A stretch of 64,000 nt of DNA from Akkermansia massiliensis (GCF_023516715.1 NZ_JAMGSI010000001.1:1612001-1676000); one strand, 5' to 3'; numbered from the stretch's first letter, positions 36,143 to 44,827 are shown. Numbers and translations are program-made. The notes: generated by a model not told the origin, from the letters alone.

Positions 36143-36933
36143 ACTATGAAGCCAGATTCGGCGGCATAGGCCGCCTGTATGGAAGGAGCGGGCTGGACAT
36201 CCTCAGGAACTCCCGCATGGCCGTCGTCGGCATTGGCGGCGTGGGTTCCTGGGCGGCGGAAGCCCTGGCGCGGTCGGGCGTCGGCGCCATTATCCTGATG
36301 GACCTGGACGACCTCTGCATCACCAATACCAACCGGCAAATCCACGCTCTGGAAACCACGATCGGACAATCCAAGACGGAAGCCATGGCCGCCCGCCTCC
36401 GGCAAATCAACCCGGAGGCGGAAATCATCTCCATCAACAGTTTCTACACGGCCTCCAATGCGGAAAAACTGCTGGAGACGAAACCGGACGTTATCATTGA
36501 CGCCATTGACTCCCTGATTCCCAAGGCCCATCTTATTGCCTCCTGCTACCGCAGCAAACAGCCGCTGGTCACCTGCGGCGGCGCGGGAGGACGCGTCAAC
36601 CCCGCAAAAATAGAAATAGGCGACCTCTCCCGCACTAAGGGAGACCCCCTGCTCTCCAGCCTGCGCTACAAGCTCAAAAAAGACTACGGCCTACCGCTGG
36701 GGGAAAAAGCCCGGAAACTGAAAATCCCCTGCGTCTTCTCCCAGGAAACTCCCGTCTACCCCACCTGCGACGGAGAAACCTCCTGCACGCGCGACCCGGA
36801 ATTCCAGGGGAAAATGGGCTGTGACTCCGGATTCGGCTCCATCACCCACATCACGGGCACCTTCGGCTTCTTCGCGGCTTCCGCCGCCATTCAAACGCTC
36901 TTAAACAAGAAAAAAACACCATCACAGCCATGA
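36139..36933 (+). CDS. tcdA: tRNA threonylcarbamoyladenosine dehydratase (TcdA/CsdL)
   Basis: TcdA is an E1-like ATP-dependent enzyme that cyclises t6A37 of tRNA. The 264 residues show the adenylation motif VVGIGGVGSWAAEALARSG, DLDDLCITNTNRQ, DAIDSLIPKAHLI and a C-terminal cysteine cluster (YPTCDGETSCT). GSITHITGTFGFFAASA near the end is the family signature. ATG 36139 begins exactly at the family N-terminus. It overlaps both neighbours by 4 bp. Confidence 0.94.
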   Translation: MNYEARFGGIGRLYGRSGLDILRNSRMAVVGIGGVGSWAAEALARSGVGAIILMDLDDLCITNTNRQIHALETTIGQSKTEAMAARLRQINPEAEIISINSFYTASNAEKLLETKPDVIIDAIDSLIPKAHLIASCYRSKQPLVTCGGAGGRVNPAKIEIGDLSRTKGDPLLSSLRYKLKKDYGLPLGEKARKLKIPCVFSQETPVYPTCDGETSCTRDPEFQGKMGCDSGFGSITHITGTFGFFAASAAIQTLLNKKKTPSQP

Positions 36934-37445
36934 ACAAACTCCTGCTTCCCCTGCTGGGGGCCGTCCTCCTTCCCGCATTGACCCAGTGCAACTCCCTGGA
37001 AAAAGACATCGCCGGCATCAACGCCCGCAATGCGGAAATCGCCCGCGAACCCAGGGGCAACTACTTCGTCGGCCGCCGTTACCATGTGCCGGCAACGCGT
37101 TTCTGGGGGTACCTGCGCCAGCCGGGCCAGACCTGGAGAACGGCCCAGCTCGTCATCATGGATGAAAGCTCCTGCCGGACTCCGGACCGCCTGCCGGAAT
37201 ACGCCGGGAGCCCGCGCTACGCCTATGATAACAACTATGAATACAGGGTCTACGGCAAGTACACGGGCAAATACGGCTACGAGCCTAACTCCAACCTGAG
37301 GCTGCCCATCTTCAAGCCGACCAGGTTTGAAGCTGTCAGCACCGATCCCGGCTGGCTCTTCAAACCCTCGGAAAAATATGACACCAAGGCCGTCACCCTG
37401 CGCCCGGCCATCATGCCCGTGGCTACCTCCCTCCCGGTCCGCTAA
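36930..37445 (+). CDS. Putative lipoprotein, tyrosine-rich
   Basis: This 171-residue protein has a lipoprotein signal (LLPLLGAVLLPALTQC, cysteine about residue 20) and a mature part rich in Tyr, Arg and Pro (YAYDNNYEYRVYGKY, YTGKYGYEP). No family is recognised. The ATGA overlap with tcdA puts it at the end of the ymdB-lipoprotein-tcdA cluster, directly before the tRNA-Leu promoter. Confidence 0.75.
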   Translation: MNKLLLPLLGAVLLPALTQCNSLEKDIAGINARNAEIAREPRGNYFVGRRYHVPATRFWGYLRQPGQTWRTAQLVIMDESSCRTPDRLPEYAGSPRYAYDNNYEYRVYGKYTGKYGYEPNSNLRLPIFKPTRFEAVSTDPGWLFKPSEKYDTKAVTLRPAIMPVATSLPVR

Positions 37446-37497
37446 GAAAATCCCTCTTCAAAAAACGGAATCGAAAGGATAAAAAAGAAGAAAAAGC

Positions 37498-37526
37498 TTG
37501 ATATCTTCGTTCCTCTGCGCTAAAAA
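37498..37526 (+). promoter_or_regulatory. Promoter of tRNA-Leu
   Basis: TTGATA (37498-37503), a 17-bp spacer and TAAAAA (37521-37526) lie 23 bp upstream of the tRNA. Confidence 0.5.
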
Positions 37527-37548
37527 CTCCCCGCCTTAAGGCACCCAT

Positions 37549-37634
37549 GCTCGGGTGGCGGAATTGGTAGACGCGCTAGACTAAGGATCTAGTGTCGATA
37601 AGACGTAGGGGTTCGAGTCCCCTCTCGAGCACCA
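37549..37634 (+). tRNA. tRNA-Leu (TAA), CCA encoded; target of the island
   Basis: The acceptor GCTCGGG pairs with CTCGAGC. The anticodon arm is CTAGA, loop CTAAGGA (anticodon TAA), TCTAG. It has a long class II variable arm and the T-arm GGGGTTCGAGTCCCC. CCA is encoded at 37632-37634. The last 25 bases are part of the direct repeat that bounds the integrated island, so insertion has left the tRNA intact. Confidence 0.96.
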
Positions 37635-37635
37635 T
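37610..37635 (+). repeat. attL: left direct repeat of the island
   Basis: This 26-bp sequence, starting GGTTCGAGTCCCC and ending CTCGAGCACCAT, is the 3' end of tRNA-Leu. It is repeated exactly at 60577-60602. The bases before and after the two copies differ. Confidence 0.9.
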
Positions 37636-37710
37636 ATAACCTTCTTTAAGTTAATTACTTAGAGATGGTTACTTGTTTTTGGGAGAGAGGAGCCAAAAAT
37701 TTTATTTTTT

Positions 37711-37740
37711 GACGAATTGGGGGACATTCAGGGGACATAC
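37711..37740 (+). repeat. Left subterminal repeat (integrase arm-site candidate)
   Basis: The sequence GACGAATTGGGGGACATT continues into a second GGGGACATA. It matches the right subterminal repeat at 60481-60511 in the same orientation and lies 75 bp inside attL. Confidence 0.65.
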
Positions 37741-37937
37741 TTGTTGTCGAAAAGCATTGTAAAATAAGAAGAAAATACTCTTTTCTCTAGATGAAAATCT
37801 ACACTAATTTGTAGCTGTCTACAATGTAATGACGAAGAACCCAATTTCTTGGGTTATCGGAGATATTCAATTATCTTTGCTCCATGTACTCAAATCGTAC
37901 ATAGCTCTCTCGAATAGATGATAGTTTCCGGGTACCC

Positions 37938-38087
37938 ATGTGGCTTGGACACTCGGGAACCAACATGACGGAAAAGCACTACCGGGAAGGCGTTCGTGCT
38001 GCCGAAGGCAAAGCATGGTTCAATGTGTTGCCGGAAGAAACAGGTCATCAACATGCTGTTTTTGTTGATCTCCATCTTCAGATGTAG
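37938..38087 (+). pseudogene. Remnant of a tyrosine integrase (C-terminal tail)
   Basis: This 49-codon frame reads MWLGHSGTNMTEKHYREGV and onward, with the catalytic GH and Tyr pattern of tyrosine recombinases. It closely parallels the tail of the intact integrase at 59105 (WMGHSGTQMTESHYRQGV). The rest of the catalytic domain, including the Arg and first His, is missing upstream, where only about 300 bp separate it from attL. It is therefore a relic, probably of an earlier element that used the same tRNA site. Confidence 0.7.
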
Positions 38088-38473
38088 TAATCGATTTCTG
38101 TTGTCCGTTAGTCGCCATCGAGCGCAGGACTCCTTGACTCTCTCAAGCGTTTCATTGGGTTTTCTATAAACCCGGGACGTACAAGGAATGGTGGTCTAGC
38201 TCCTCATACCAGTTCTTTGAGTTCCACCTCCAGCGAGTTCGCCGGGGTTCCACGACAGGGGCATTTTTCATATTACTTAATAAGGTTAATTGTCCTGCGT
38301 TCTTGATGAAGGCAGGCACTCCGGCATAGCCGGGAAGGAGACTCGCTGAGTCTCATCACACTTGAACGGGATATCCAAACGAGATCCCTCAACTTTACTT
38401 TAACACCCCTTCAGCACAAGTACCTGAAGGCACCATTTTACCACCGAAACCTATTCCAGCTTCACAATCAACA
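38088..38473. other. Gene-free stretch with hairpins
   Basis: No gene is seen in these 386 bp. Two small perfect hairpins occur: GGGTTT/AAACCC (38157-38173) and GAGACTC/GAGTCTC with a 3-nt loop (38338-38354). They precede the replication-initiator-like frame at 38474 and could be part of an old replication origin; this is a guess. Confidence 0.35.
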
Positions 38474-39765
38474 ATGAATAATTCTGCTATATATATTACT
38501 GTAGGTAATCCGTACCAAAATTCATCAGAAGTTCCTCTTACCCACGAAGACGCAATTCATGAATTAGCCAAAGATGCTTTCACGCTAAACGGTATCACCT
38601 CTCTTCCCAGAATCACTGTGGACAAGATGGTTTTTTCTGCTACTTACACATTACAAATCGACCCTGCATTTTCGACCATTCAAGAGAAACACTCCATTCT
38701 CAAGCATTTGGTCGAGACACTCAGTAGCTCGACCAACTGGAAGGAAAATACGCCCTATCCAAGGGGACTAATATACGGAGGATACTCCGACATTGAGGAA
38801 GAAGAAAAGGCATCACGAAAGCCACGTTTTAGTGAAACGAGTATCAGGAAAATTGGTTACAAGGTACATCCAAGAAAAGATTATCAGCCTTATTACTGCA
38901 CAGGACGATTCCCGGATAAATTTTCCTTTATCTCACCAGCAACTCTGGCGGAACCAGCAAAGCCTGATACATTAACTAAACAGCTTCATCTCCCGGTAGA
39001 AGATGAGAAAAGCTTCGATCAAGGCCATTTTTACAACTATATGAATATTTGGATAAAGACGGCGCCATTATACACTGCGAGCTGAAGTGGACAGTCAACA
39101 TATTCTGCAACCCGCAAAGATCACTTTACCATCACCCGGAGCTTTCGACAGAATGGAGTAATACGCCAGAGGGAGTAATACGTTCGTTCTACAGGAATCC
39201 TGAGATCAAAGCAAACAAGGACAACATCATTCCCGGAGACATGAATCAGGATATCTTTATCCAAGGGATGAAGAACACATGTGCTGGAGTATTGCGAATT
39301 GCCCACGAATCTTTGGTTCATGCTGTTAATGAAACTCGGATGAAGGAATTCGTGTGTGATGGCTATTTATCTTGGGAGAGCTCTTTGTCTAGTGGTGACA
39401 TCAAGCTCGTTGAGACAGACTGGGCATTTCCCTGCAATGATGCTCCCTGTTTTATTTCAACCTTGCGCAAAGTGTTAAAGTCGACTGGGAAAAAAGTTAC
39501 ATCCCGAGATTACGGGAAAAACAATGCTACTGACGAACCTCGAAATGCGGTTGTCGCCTACTGCAAAAGAGGAGTAGAGCTGTCTATTTACGCAGAAAGC
39601 TTGAACATGATCCGTGCAGAGCTGCGACAAAAAGGAAAAACAGGACTTAATGCGTACAGGATAGGCGGATGTTCTATGGCAACATATGTTAATCCGCCTG
39701 TTTTTGAAGCACTCATGGAAAGAGTTTTTTCTGGCAATGAGGTCAGCACATCATGCATTGAGTAA
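38474..39765 (+). pseudogene. Frameshifted gene resembling a phage/plasmid replication initiator
   Basis: Two overlapping frames (38474-39085, 203 codons; 39049-39765, 238 codons) look like one gene split by a frameshift near 39050-39085. The downstream frame continues naturally from the upstream one, through YLDKDGAIIHCELKWTVN. The C-terminal part has a patch VVAYCKRGVELSIYAE followed by MIRAELRQKGK, which recalls the KxYxKgxEL...lRxElR motif of filamentous-phage (CRI-type) and plasmid Rep proteins. NIFCNPQRSLYHH may match their NP-K-LQGHN segment. The resemblance is weak, and I see no HUH motif. If real, the island may contain a dead inovirus-like or plasmid-like module. Confidence 0.4.
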
Positions 39766-39991
39766 GATAATAGACAGTATCCCTGCTTTTGAATTTAAGG
39801 ATCCACAGGAAGATCCTAGTGGATTCATCGCTTGGATGTGGCAAAGTGAGCCCAGAGAAAAGCATCAAGAAACCGTGCAGGAAATTATCAAATGGTCCAT
39901 ATCTGGATGTGACCTTCACACTAGCAGTCTGTCGAAGAAGGCCCAAAATTTATTACGTCGCCTCGCTGCTAAAAAAGCACTTCTTAGTTAG
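39737..39991 (+). CDS. Small hypothetical protein
   Basis: This 84-codon frame (start MRSAHHALSKIIDS) overlaps the end of the preceding Rep-like frame by 29 bp. The product is helical and charged, with a basic end (KKAQNLLRRLAAKKALL). No family is recognised. Its position right behind the Rep-like gene suggests it belongs to the same module. Confidence 0.4.
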   Translation: MRSAHHALSKIIDSIPAFEFKDPQEDPSGFIAWMWQSEPREKHQETVQEIIKWSISGCDLHTSSLSKKAQNLLRRLAAKKALLS

Positions 39992-40137
39992 ATCAAAAAC
40001 ATTCTATCCTCTCTTCTAATCCTGAGCTCAATAACTGTAAGACATAGCCTTCCGGGGCAGGCATACGCCTCAACGGTTCAATGCTACGATACGGGTCTCA
40101 TGGTTACAGCCGAGCGAAGCCACCATCCCAAGAACCC

Positions 40138-40398
40138 ATGAATAATTCTCCCATCGACGTATTCATTGACCTGCCTTCCTCCCCGGGGCCTGTACCAGCA
40201 GGCAGGCTATGGGCGCACTTTCACCACGTCACGCAACACGCTTTTCACGTAACGCACCCATCAGAAGATAAAAAAATTGCATGCCCCCGCCAGGAACTCA
40301 CACGAAAGCGCAAGTTCCTGGCGGCTATAGCTGATTATCCAAACGCCGGAGTTAGTATTCTGGCCGGGGCAGCAGTGCCTTCTTCCTCTCGCGGCTGA
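40138..40398 (+). CDS. Doubtful small open frame
   Basis: The frame encodes 86 residues starting MNNSPIDVFIDLPSS. Its first 13 bases equal those of the Rep-like gene at 38474. It overlaps a more protein-like frame on the opposite strand (40335-40552), so only one of the two can be real in the overlap. I see no known domain. Confidence 0.2.
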   Translation: MNNSPIDVFIDLPSSPGPVPAGRLWAHFHHVTQHAFHVTHPSEDKKIACPRQELTRKRKFLAAIADYPNAGVSILAGAAVPSSSRG

Positions 40399-40714
40399 AC
40401 CGGAGTCACCATAGGCACTTCGACAGGAGGTTGCGCCGGGGCAGCGGTTGCCTCGTCTGCGACAGCAGACTCGACAAGCTCTTCTGACCTTGCCTTGTCG
40501 ACTTTTTCGCTGTGTAAGACGACAAGCGCTCCCTGGCGCCCTTGACAAGTCCTCAGGATGACTTGACGCCTTTATAGACACCTCCCTCCATCTTATGGCT
40601 TACATGGCGTGTGACCTCACACGCAATAAGAGCCATCACAGAGGCAGTGACGATACTGGCTTCGACAACATTCGTGATGCTGTCCGTAACAGGATATTCG
40701 GATTTCGTATTCAT
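40335..40714 (-). pseudogene. Small gene, apparently frameshifted
   Basis: On the minus strand a 53-codon frame (40714-40553) begins MNTKSEYPVTDSITNVVEAS and has a hydrophobic stretch (SIVTASVMALIAC). It ends just as an acidic, proline/alanine-rich frame continues to 40335 (EKVDKARSEELVESAVADEA, later PAQPPVEVPMVTPVQPREEE). The second frame has no start codon of its own. Joining them by one frameshift near 40555 gives a coherent protein of about 125 residues. No family is recognised. Confidence 0.4.
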
Positions 40715-40786
40715 GATCTTGGATAAATGATTCGAGTATAATTACTCTCATCAAGTATACATAGCACGAAAACGCCTGTAATTTCA

Positions 40787-40819
40787 CAAATAAAAAGCCC
40801 CGGCTCGAAAGTCGGGGCT
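40787..40819 (-). terminator. Terminator after the small acidic-tail gene
   Basis: On the minus strand AGCCCCG (40819-40813) pairs with CGGGGCT (40802-40796) around a short loop and is followed by TTTTTATTT. It lies 27 bp after the stop at 40847. Confidence 0.7.
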
Positions 40820-40846
40820 GCTCTATGAATATATAGGCAATGGAAG

Positions 40847-41196
40847 TTATTCTTCGTCGTCAACAACGGTGAGTCCAAGCCCATGAGGTCCTGCCGGATT
40901 TCCATCCGGAACAGGGTAAGCCGCCACAGCCTTTGGCGTCGGCGCAGGCGACATCTTATCCTCCGGTTCTTCCTCCTCAAGGCCGGCCAGGGCCTCTTCA
41001 TCGGTCGGATTGCGGAACTCCTTGAGCAGGTCGCGCATGATCTTCACACGGTAAGCGCAAGGCATTCCGAGGATGTTCGTATTGCCTACCGTGATGATGC
41101 AGCCGTGTTTGGCGACAAAACGGATATCCTGGGCGTACTCCCGCAGAGCGTTTCATCCAGCCGCCTTACCTGATGGGAAAGACTGTAGATGGACAT
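40847..41196 (-). pseudogene. Small gene with a frameshift
   Basis: The minus strand begins MSIYSLSHQVRRLDET at 41196. About 16 codons later the coding signal moves to another frame (ALREYAQDIRFVAKHGCIIT, then VGNTNILGMPCAYRVKIMRD) and runs to 40847 with an acidic, proline-rich tail. The second frame is closed upstream by a stop, and only an internal ATG (41065) would allow a 72-residue product. One missing or extra base near 41150 explains the pattern. The gene has an operator-like palindrome in front and a terminator behind. Its function is unknown. Confidence 0.5.
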
Positions 41197-41204
41197 AAAT
41201 TAAC

Positions 41205-41222
41205 ACAATATGCTGATATTGT
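41205..41222 (-). promoter_or_regulatory. Operator-like palindrome
   Basis: ACAATAT (41205-41211) and ATATTGT (41216-41222) form a perfect inverted repeat with a 4-bp centre, 8 bp upstream of the minus-strand start at 41196. This suits a dimeric repressor. Confidence 0.45.
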
Positions 41223-41549
41223 ATCAATTATATATAACGCGCAGAATTTCCGTTTTACAAAGAGGTCAATTGGGCCGTCCATTGTGTGATCCGTATGACA
41301 GAAATGCATTGTGAAATAAGGGTAAAAACGGCCTGAAAGTGTACACACTTTGTACCCAGGTTGGGGTCGTTTCATGAAATTGACCACTTCCCCATCAAAA
41401 ACAAGAAACCCTCTCCAAGCTATTTACTTGAAGATGGTTATTGTTGGTGTACCTGAAAGAATTCGACTCTGTACTCCTTTCAGACCAGAGTTTACTTGGC
41501 AGATTTCCGAATTGACCTATCTGCGAGGTGAAGCTGCAGAGGAAACGAA
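41223..41549. other. Intergenic stretch with a short palindrome
   Basis: No gene is convincing here; a 67-codon plus frame is present but has no protein-like features. AAAGTGT and ACACTTT with a 2-bp centre form a perfect inverted repeat at 41336-41351. Confidence 0.4.
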
Positions 41550-42617
41550 TTAAAGAGTATCGCCGAACGCTTCTCTGAAATTTGTTTTCACAGGAGCCTT
41601 GATTCCTCCGGGGTTTGGTTGGGTAATCTGGTTGTTGGATGGTGGGGTATAAGTACCTGTATGTTGGGCAATCATATTCTTCAATGTCTTATTCACAGAA
41701 TGCTGTGAAGCAGCACTCAGCAATGAAAAATCCGGAGTCCATGTTCCGTCAGATTGTTTGGTAAAATGGCCGCGAACAAGGATGCCGCTCCCCACAAGAC
41801 GAGAATCAAGCATAATGGTTTGAGCGATATCAGCTTCATGTACGATATCTACGAGGCGTTCTTCATGAATAATTCCAATTTTACCGGGAAGGCCAATGGG
41901 ATTGACTGTATAGCCTTTGAGTCTGGAGGAAGATATGTGTCTAAGGTGTCTAAGCACATATTGAACAGTGGCTCCTCCCAGAGAATGCCCGACAAGAATA
42001 AACTGGTGTTTGGGATATTTTCCCAGAAGTTCGCGAGTAACTCGTAAGGCTACTATAAAGCGCCCCATGTGTTCCAGCTGCTCATCAGAAAAAATCATTT
42101 GCCCATCGTCCAGGGCATCGGCAAGAGTCATGCTGCCCCTGAAAAGAATATAGACAGTATTCGTTATTTCAAGGTTGCCGGGATAGGGGGAATTCAGAGA
42201 ACGATTCGCCTTGGCCATCAAGGCATAGGTCAATCCCTCATCGTTCAGGTTCGGTTTTTCCAGAAGGAAATATCCCTTGTCCTGCAGACGAGTTAAATCA
42301 TTGCCCCAAGCGTTCGCATCCAGATAGACAAAGGAAGCCATTTCCGTCATATCAATCAATTCCTGCCGCTCCTCGTAAGGAAGAGTATGAAAGAGGGTCA
42401 TGGAGTTCCAGGGCGATTTGTCTACTACTTCCTGTTCAAAGAGTTTGATAAAAACTCCAAAGACGATCAACATCATAGGAATGTACAGGAAAAATGCGAC
42501 AAACGGCCCGAAGCTCTTTGATATGATCTGGTAAGGCAGCTTTAAGATCGTAAATGCGGTTGACCCGAAAAATTTGATTAATCGGGCAAATACGGCAAAA
42601 ATACCCATAGCATTCAA
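41550..42617 (-). CDS. Membrane-anchored lipase-fold protein (class 3 lipase type)
   Basis: The 355-residue protein has an N-terminal hydrophobic region (about residues 36-60, FGPFVAFFLYIPMMLIVFGV) followed by an alpha/beta-hydrolase domain. The oxyanion strand VYILFRGSMTLADAL and the nucleophile elbow FILVGHSLGGATVQYVLRH (serine about residue 213) are typical of class 3 lipases. The family's remaining catalytic Asp and His cannot be assigned with certainty. It is the last gene of the island's 12-gene cluster and starts immediately after the coiled-coil gene with no gap. A membrane-damaging effector or lipid-remodelling enzyme is inferred. Confidence 0.8.
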   Translation of the reverse strand: MNAMGIFAVFARLIKFFGSTAFTILKLPYQIISKSFGPFVAFFLYIPMMLIVFGVFIKLFEQEVVDKSPWNSMTLFHTLPYEERQELIDMTEMASFVYLDANAWGNDLTRLQDKGYFLLEKPNLNDEGLTYALMAKANRSLNSPYPGNLEITNTVYILFRGSMTLADALDDGQMIFSDEQLEHMGRFIVALRVTRELLGKYPKHQFILVGHSLGGATVQYVLRHLRHISSSRLKGYTVNPIGLPGKIGIIHEERLVDIVHEADIAQTIMLDSRLVGSGILVRGHFTKQSDGTWTPDFSLLSAASQHSVNKTLKNMIAQHTGTYTPPSNNQITQPNPGGIKAPVKTNFREAFGDTL

Positions 42618-43154
42618 TTATCTGCTTCGTCCCTCTTGTTCCCGGCTGCGTTCCTTCTCTTCGAAACGTCCCTGCTTTTCTTCCCGAAAGCGATCTTGTT
42701 GAAACCGTTCACGTTCCTTTTGGCGTTCCTTCTCGGCTTCCTCATGCTGTCTGGCTCTCTCTTTTTCACGACATTCCTCCTGCCACTGACGATATTGCTC
42801 TTCCTTTGCCTCTTGAGTCTTACGTTGTTCCTCCTCCCATCTCTGTTGTTCCGTGTGGTCGTCTTCCCGGCCCTGGTTCATTTCCTTTCGATTTTCCATG
42901 CTCTCTTGCCGGGCTTTTTGCTCCATGGCTTTGGCACGATCCAGTTCCATTTGGGCTTCATGTTCCTCCTGTTTGGCCTTTTCCACCTCATTATTCAGTT
43001 CTTCAAGCTTTTTCTGATGTTCTTCGAGGCGTTCGTTGAAGGGACGTCCATCATCCGGAAAATTATCCTGATGTGCATTGCGTTTAGATTCGATATTTTT
43101 GCGTTTTTCTTCGCATTCACGTAAACGATCTTCTGCCTGTTCTCTCATTTCCAT
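42618..43154 (-). CDS. Highly charged coiled-coil protein
   Basis: The 178 residues are almost entirely Glu, Arg, Lys and Gln in a continuous helix (for example RKTQEAKEEQYRQWQEE and RQHEEAEKERQKERERFQQD). The protein is soluble, without cysteines beyond two or three, and has no known domain. Such rods often serve as spacers or scaffolds. It lies between the TraG/VirD4-type ATPase (10 bp upstream) and the lipase-fold gene (0 bp), so it is a member of the same operon. Confidence 0.75.
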   Translation of the reverse strand: MEMREQAEDRLRECEEKRKNIESKRNAHQDNFPDDGRPFNERLEEHQKKLEELNNEVEKAKQEEHEAQMELDRAKAMEQKARQESMENRKEMNQGREDDHTEQQRWEEEQRKTQEAKEEQYRQWQEECREKERARQHEEAEKERQKERERFQQDRFREEKQGRFEEKERSREQEGRSR

Positions 43155-43164
43155 GGCTGTCTGT

Positions 43165-44820
43165 TTATTTTCTTGTGAAATTGTTGCTAAAATAGGGGTT
43201 GGAGGAAGCTTTTCCAGAGAACATGTGATCGCTGTAATAAGTAAGGCGTTCCGCCAGAATGGGAGGAATACCCTGGACGAAAGTGAGCACAGCTTCGCGA
43301 TTCAGGCGACGAACTTCGTCTGGATTGAGAAGGTTTCGTGTAATTTCCGAAAATGATTCGCTTTCACTCTTATTTTTGACAAATTCCGTAAACTTGCCGC
43401 TTTGACTGTGAGAAACGGATTTGCTGGTTATGGTGGCCGCCCCCAGCATCTCGGAGATATACTTGGCCGTTTCGTGATCGTTAATACCGAAAAACTGCTG
43501 AATCTTGGCATTTGCCAGAAAGGTAGGCCAGTCGTGTTCATACAGTGCTTTAAGCTGGGAAAGATCCTGCCATACCATCCAGATGCTCATGCCGTATCCG
43601 GCCAGCAGACTCACCGCTTGTTTCATCATGGGCAAAGAACCCAGCTGGGCCATTTCGTCCAGCATGAAGAGAACAGAACATCCGTCTACCGGTTTCCGGC
43701 TGCACCTGGTCATCGCGGACATGGCCATCGTGACCCACAGACGAATAAGGCGCGAATAGCGTACCAGATGCTGCGGAGGAATAATCATATAAATGGAAAC
43801 CCCTCCTATGTTTTTGAGATCGGCCAGGTCATACGTACCGATACCACCGTCATTCATATCCCCCAGAGATTTGCAGGCCAGCCCCGAGTCCAGGAATTCC
43901 GTGTGCTTGAGGGCATTGGATATGATGCTCTTTAATTCTTCATTGCCGGTGGAGAGGATTTCATTGCCCGCACGGCTCAGCAACCCTCCTACAGCAACCG
44001 TGTCCTGGCACATGGAATCCAGAATGAAATTCCCAATGACGTGGAAAGGTTGAGCCAGTAACTCCCGCACTTCGGACAGATGACGCAAGCGGTGCGGACC
44101 TTTCCCGCAGATAACGGCAAGAATAAGTCCTCTGAGCAGGGTACGGGCCTTGTCATCCCAGTGCGGATCCTTGGCGCCGGCATCTCGCACAATGATAGCA
44201 TCGGCAATATTGGCGGCGATATCGCCCAATTCCGGATTTTGGGTGAGATAGGTAGACGTTGGTTTCCGATAGTCGACAAGGCTGTCAAGCGGGTTAATGC
44301 TGTCCGTTTCTTCCGTCATCACATGGAAAGGATCCAGACAAATGATTTCCTGACGGAACATTTTGCGGCGGAAGTCAGCCGTAATGGCGTAATTTTCCCC
44401 TTTCGGGTCAATGACCAGTACAGAGCCGGGATAGTGCAACAGATTCGGAACTACCAGACCTACGCCCTTGCCGGAACGCGTAGGGGCTACTGTAATGATA
44501 TGACCATCTCCTGACCAACCCAAAAGCTGATTTTCATGTCCATTGCTGATCAGGCTGAACAAACCGGACATCAGTGACCCCATGGAAGCCTCATAGCCCT
44601 GACGTATGCCGGATACCAGTTTTTCAGGATTGACCAAACGTCCCAGCACCATGCAACGATTGGCCGGTTCCCGTTCCACAAAGTCCCGTCGAATTCGGCT
44701 GTTGATAAAACAATCCGGCGAATGTTGGAAATTGGGGAAAGTAAACAGGCCTTCCTCTGCCAAATCATGAGCATTCGCCCATCGGGCACTCCCGTAACAG
44801 TCTGTATTTTTATTGGCCAT
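43165..44820 (-). CDS. VirD4/TraG-type coupling ATPase lacking membrane anchor
   Basis: Type IV coupling proteins are hexameric ATPases that bring DNA or protein to a secretion channel. This 551-residue protein has the family opening GSARWA (residues 10-15), Walker A (APTRSGKGVGLVVPNLL, about 112-128) and the VLVIDPKGENYAIT block. Walker B is VLFMLDEMAQLG near residue 387, and the C-terminal motif LLNPDEVRRL is present. The two N-terminal membrane helices normally found before GSARWA are absent, because the gene begins right at that motif. No relaxase or channel genes accompany it, so a role outside conjugation is likely. Confidence 0.88.
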   Translation of the reverse strand: MANKNTDCYGSARWANAHDLAEEGLFTFPNFQHSPDCFINSRIRRDFVEREPANRCMVLGRLVNPEKLVSGIRQGYEASMGSLMSGLFSLISNGHENQLLGWSGDGHIITVAPTRSGKGVGLVVPNLLHYPGSVLVIDPKGENYAITADFRRKMFRQEIICLDPFHVMTEETDSINPLDSLVDYRKPTSTYLTQNPELGDIAANIADAIIVRDAGAKDPHWDDKARTLLRGLILAVICGKGPHRLRHLSEVRELLAQPFHVIGNFILDSMCQDTVAVGGLLSRAGNEILSTGNEELKSIISNALKHTEFLDSGLACKSLGDMNDGGIGTYDLADLKNIGGVSIYMIIPPQHLVRYSRLIRLWVTMAMSAMTRCSRKPVDGCSVLFMLDEMAQLGSLPMMKQAVSLLAGYGMSIWMVWQDLSQLKALYEHDWPTFLANAKIQQFFGINDHETAKYISEMLGAATITSKSVSHSQSGKFTEFVKNKSESESFSEITRNLLNPDEVRRLNREAVLTFVQGIPPILAERLTYYSDHMFSGKASSNPYFSNNFTRK

Positions 44821-44827
44821 ACATGTA

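Noticed and set aside
37645..41450. Similarity between sequence just inside attL (37649-37680) and 41418-41450, suggesting an additional att site
   Set aside because: The match is only about 70 percent over 30 bases, with no tRNA-end sequence beside it.
41350..41553. 67-codon plus-strand frame upstream of the lipase-fold gene's end
   Set aside because: It has no protein-like composition, no start signal and no neighbours in the same direction.
43165..44820. Calling the island a conjugative element (ICE)
   Set aside because: Only a coupling-type ATPase is present; there is no relaxase, pilus or mating-channel gene in the 23 kb.
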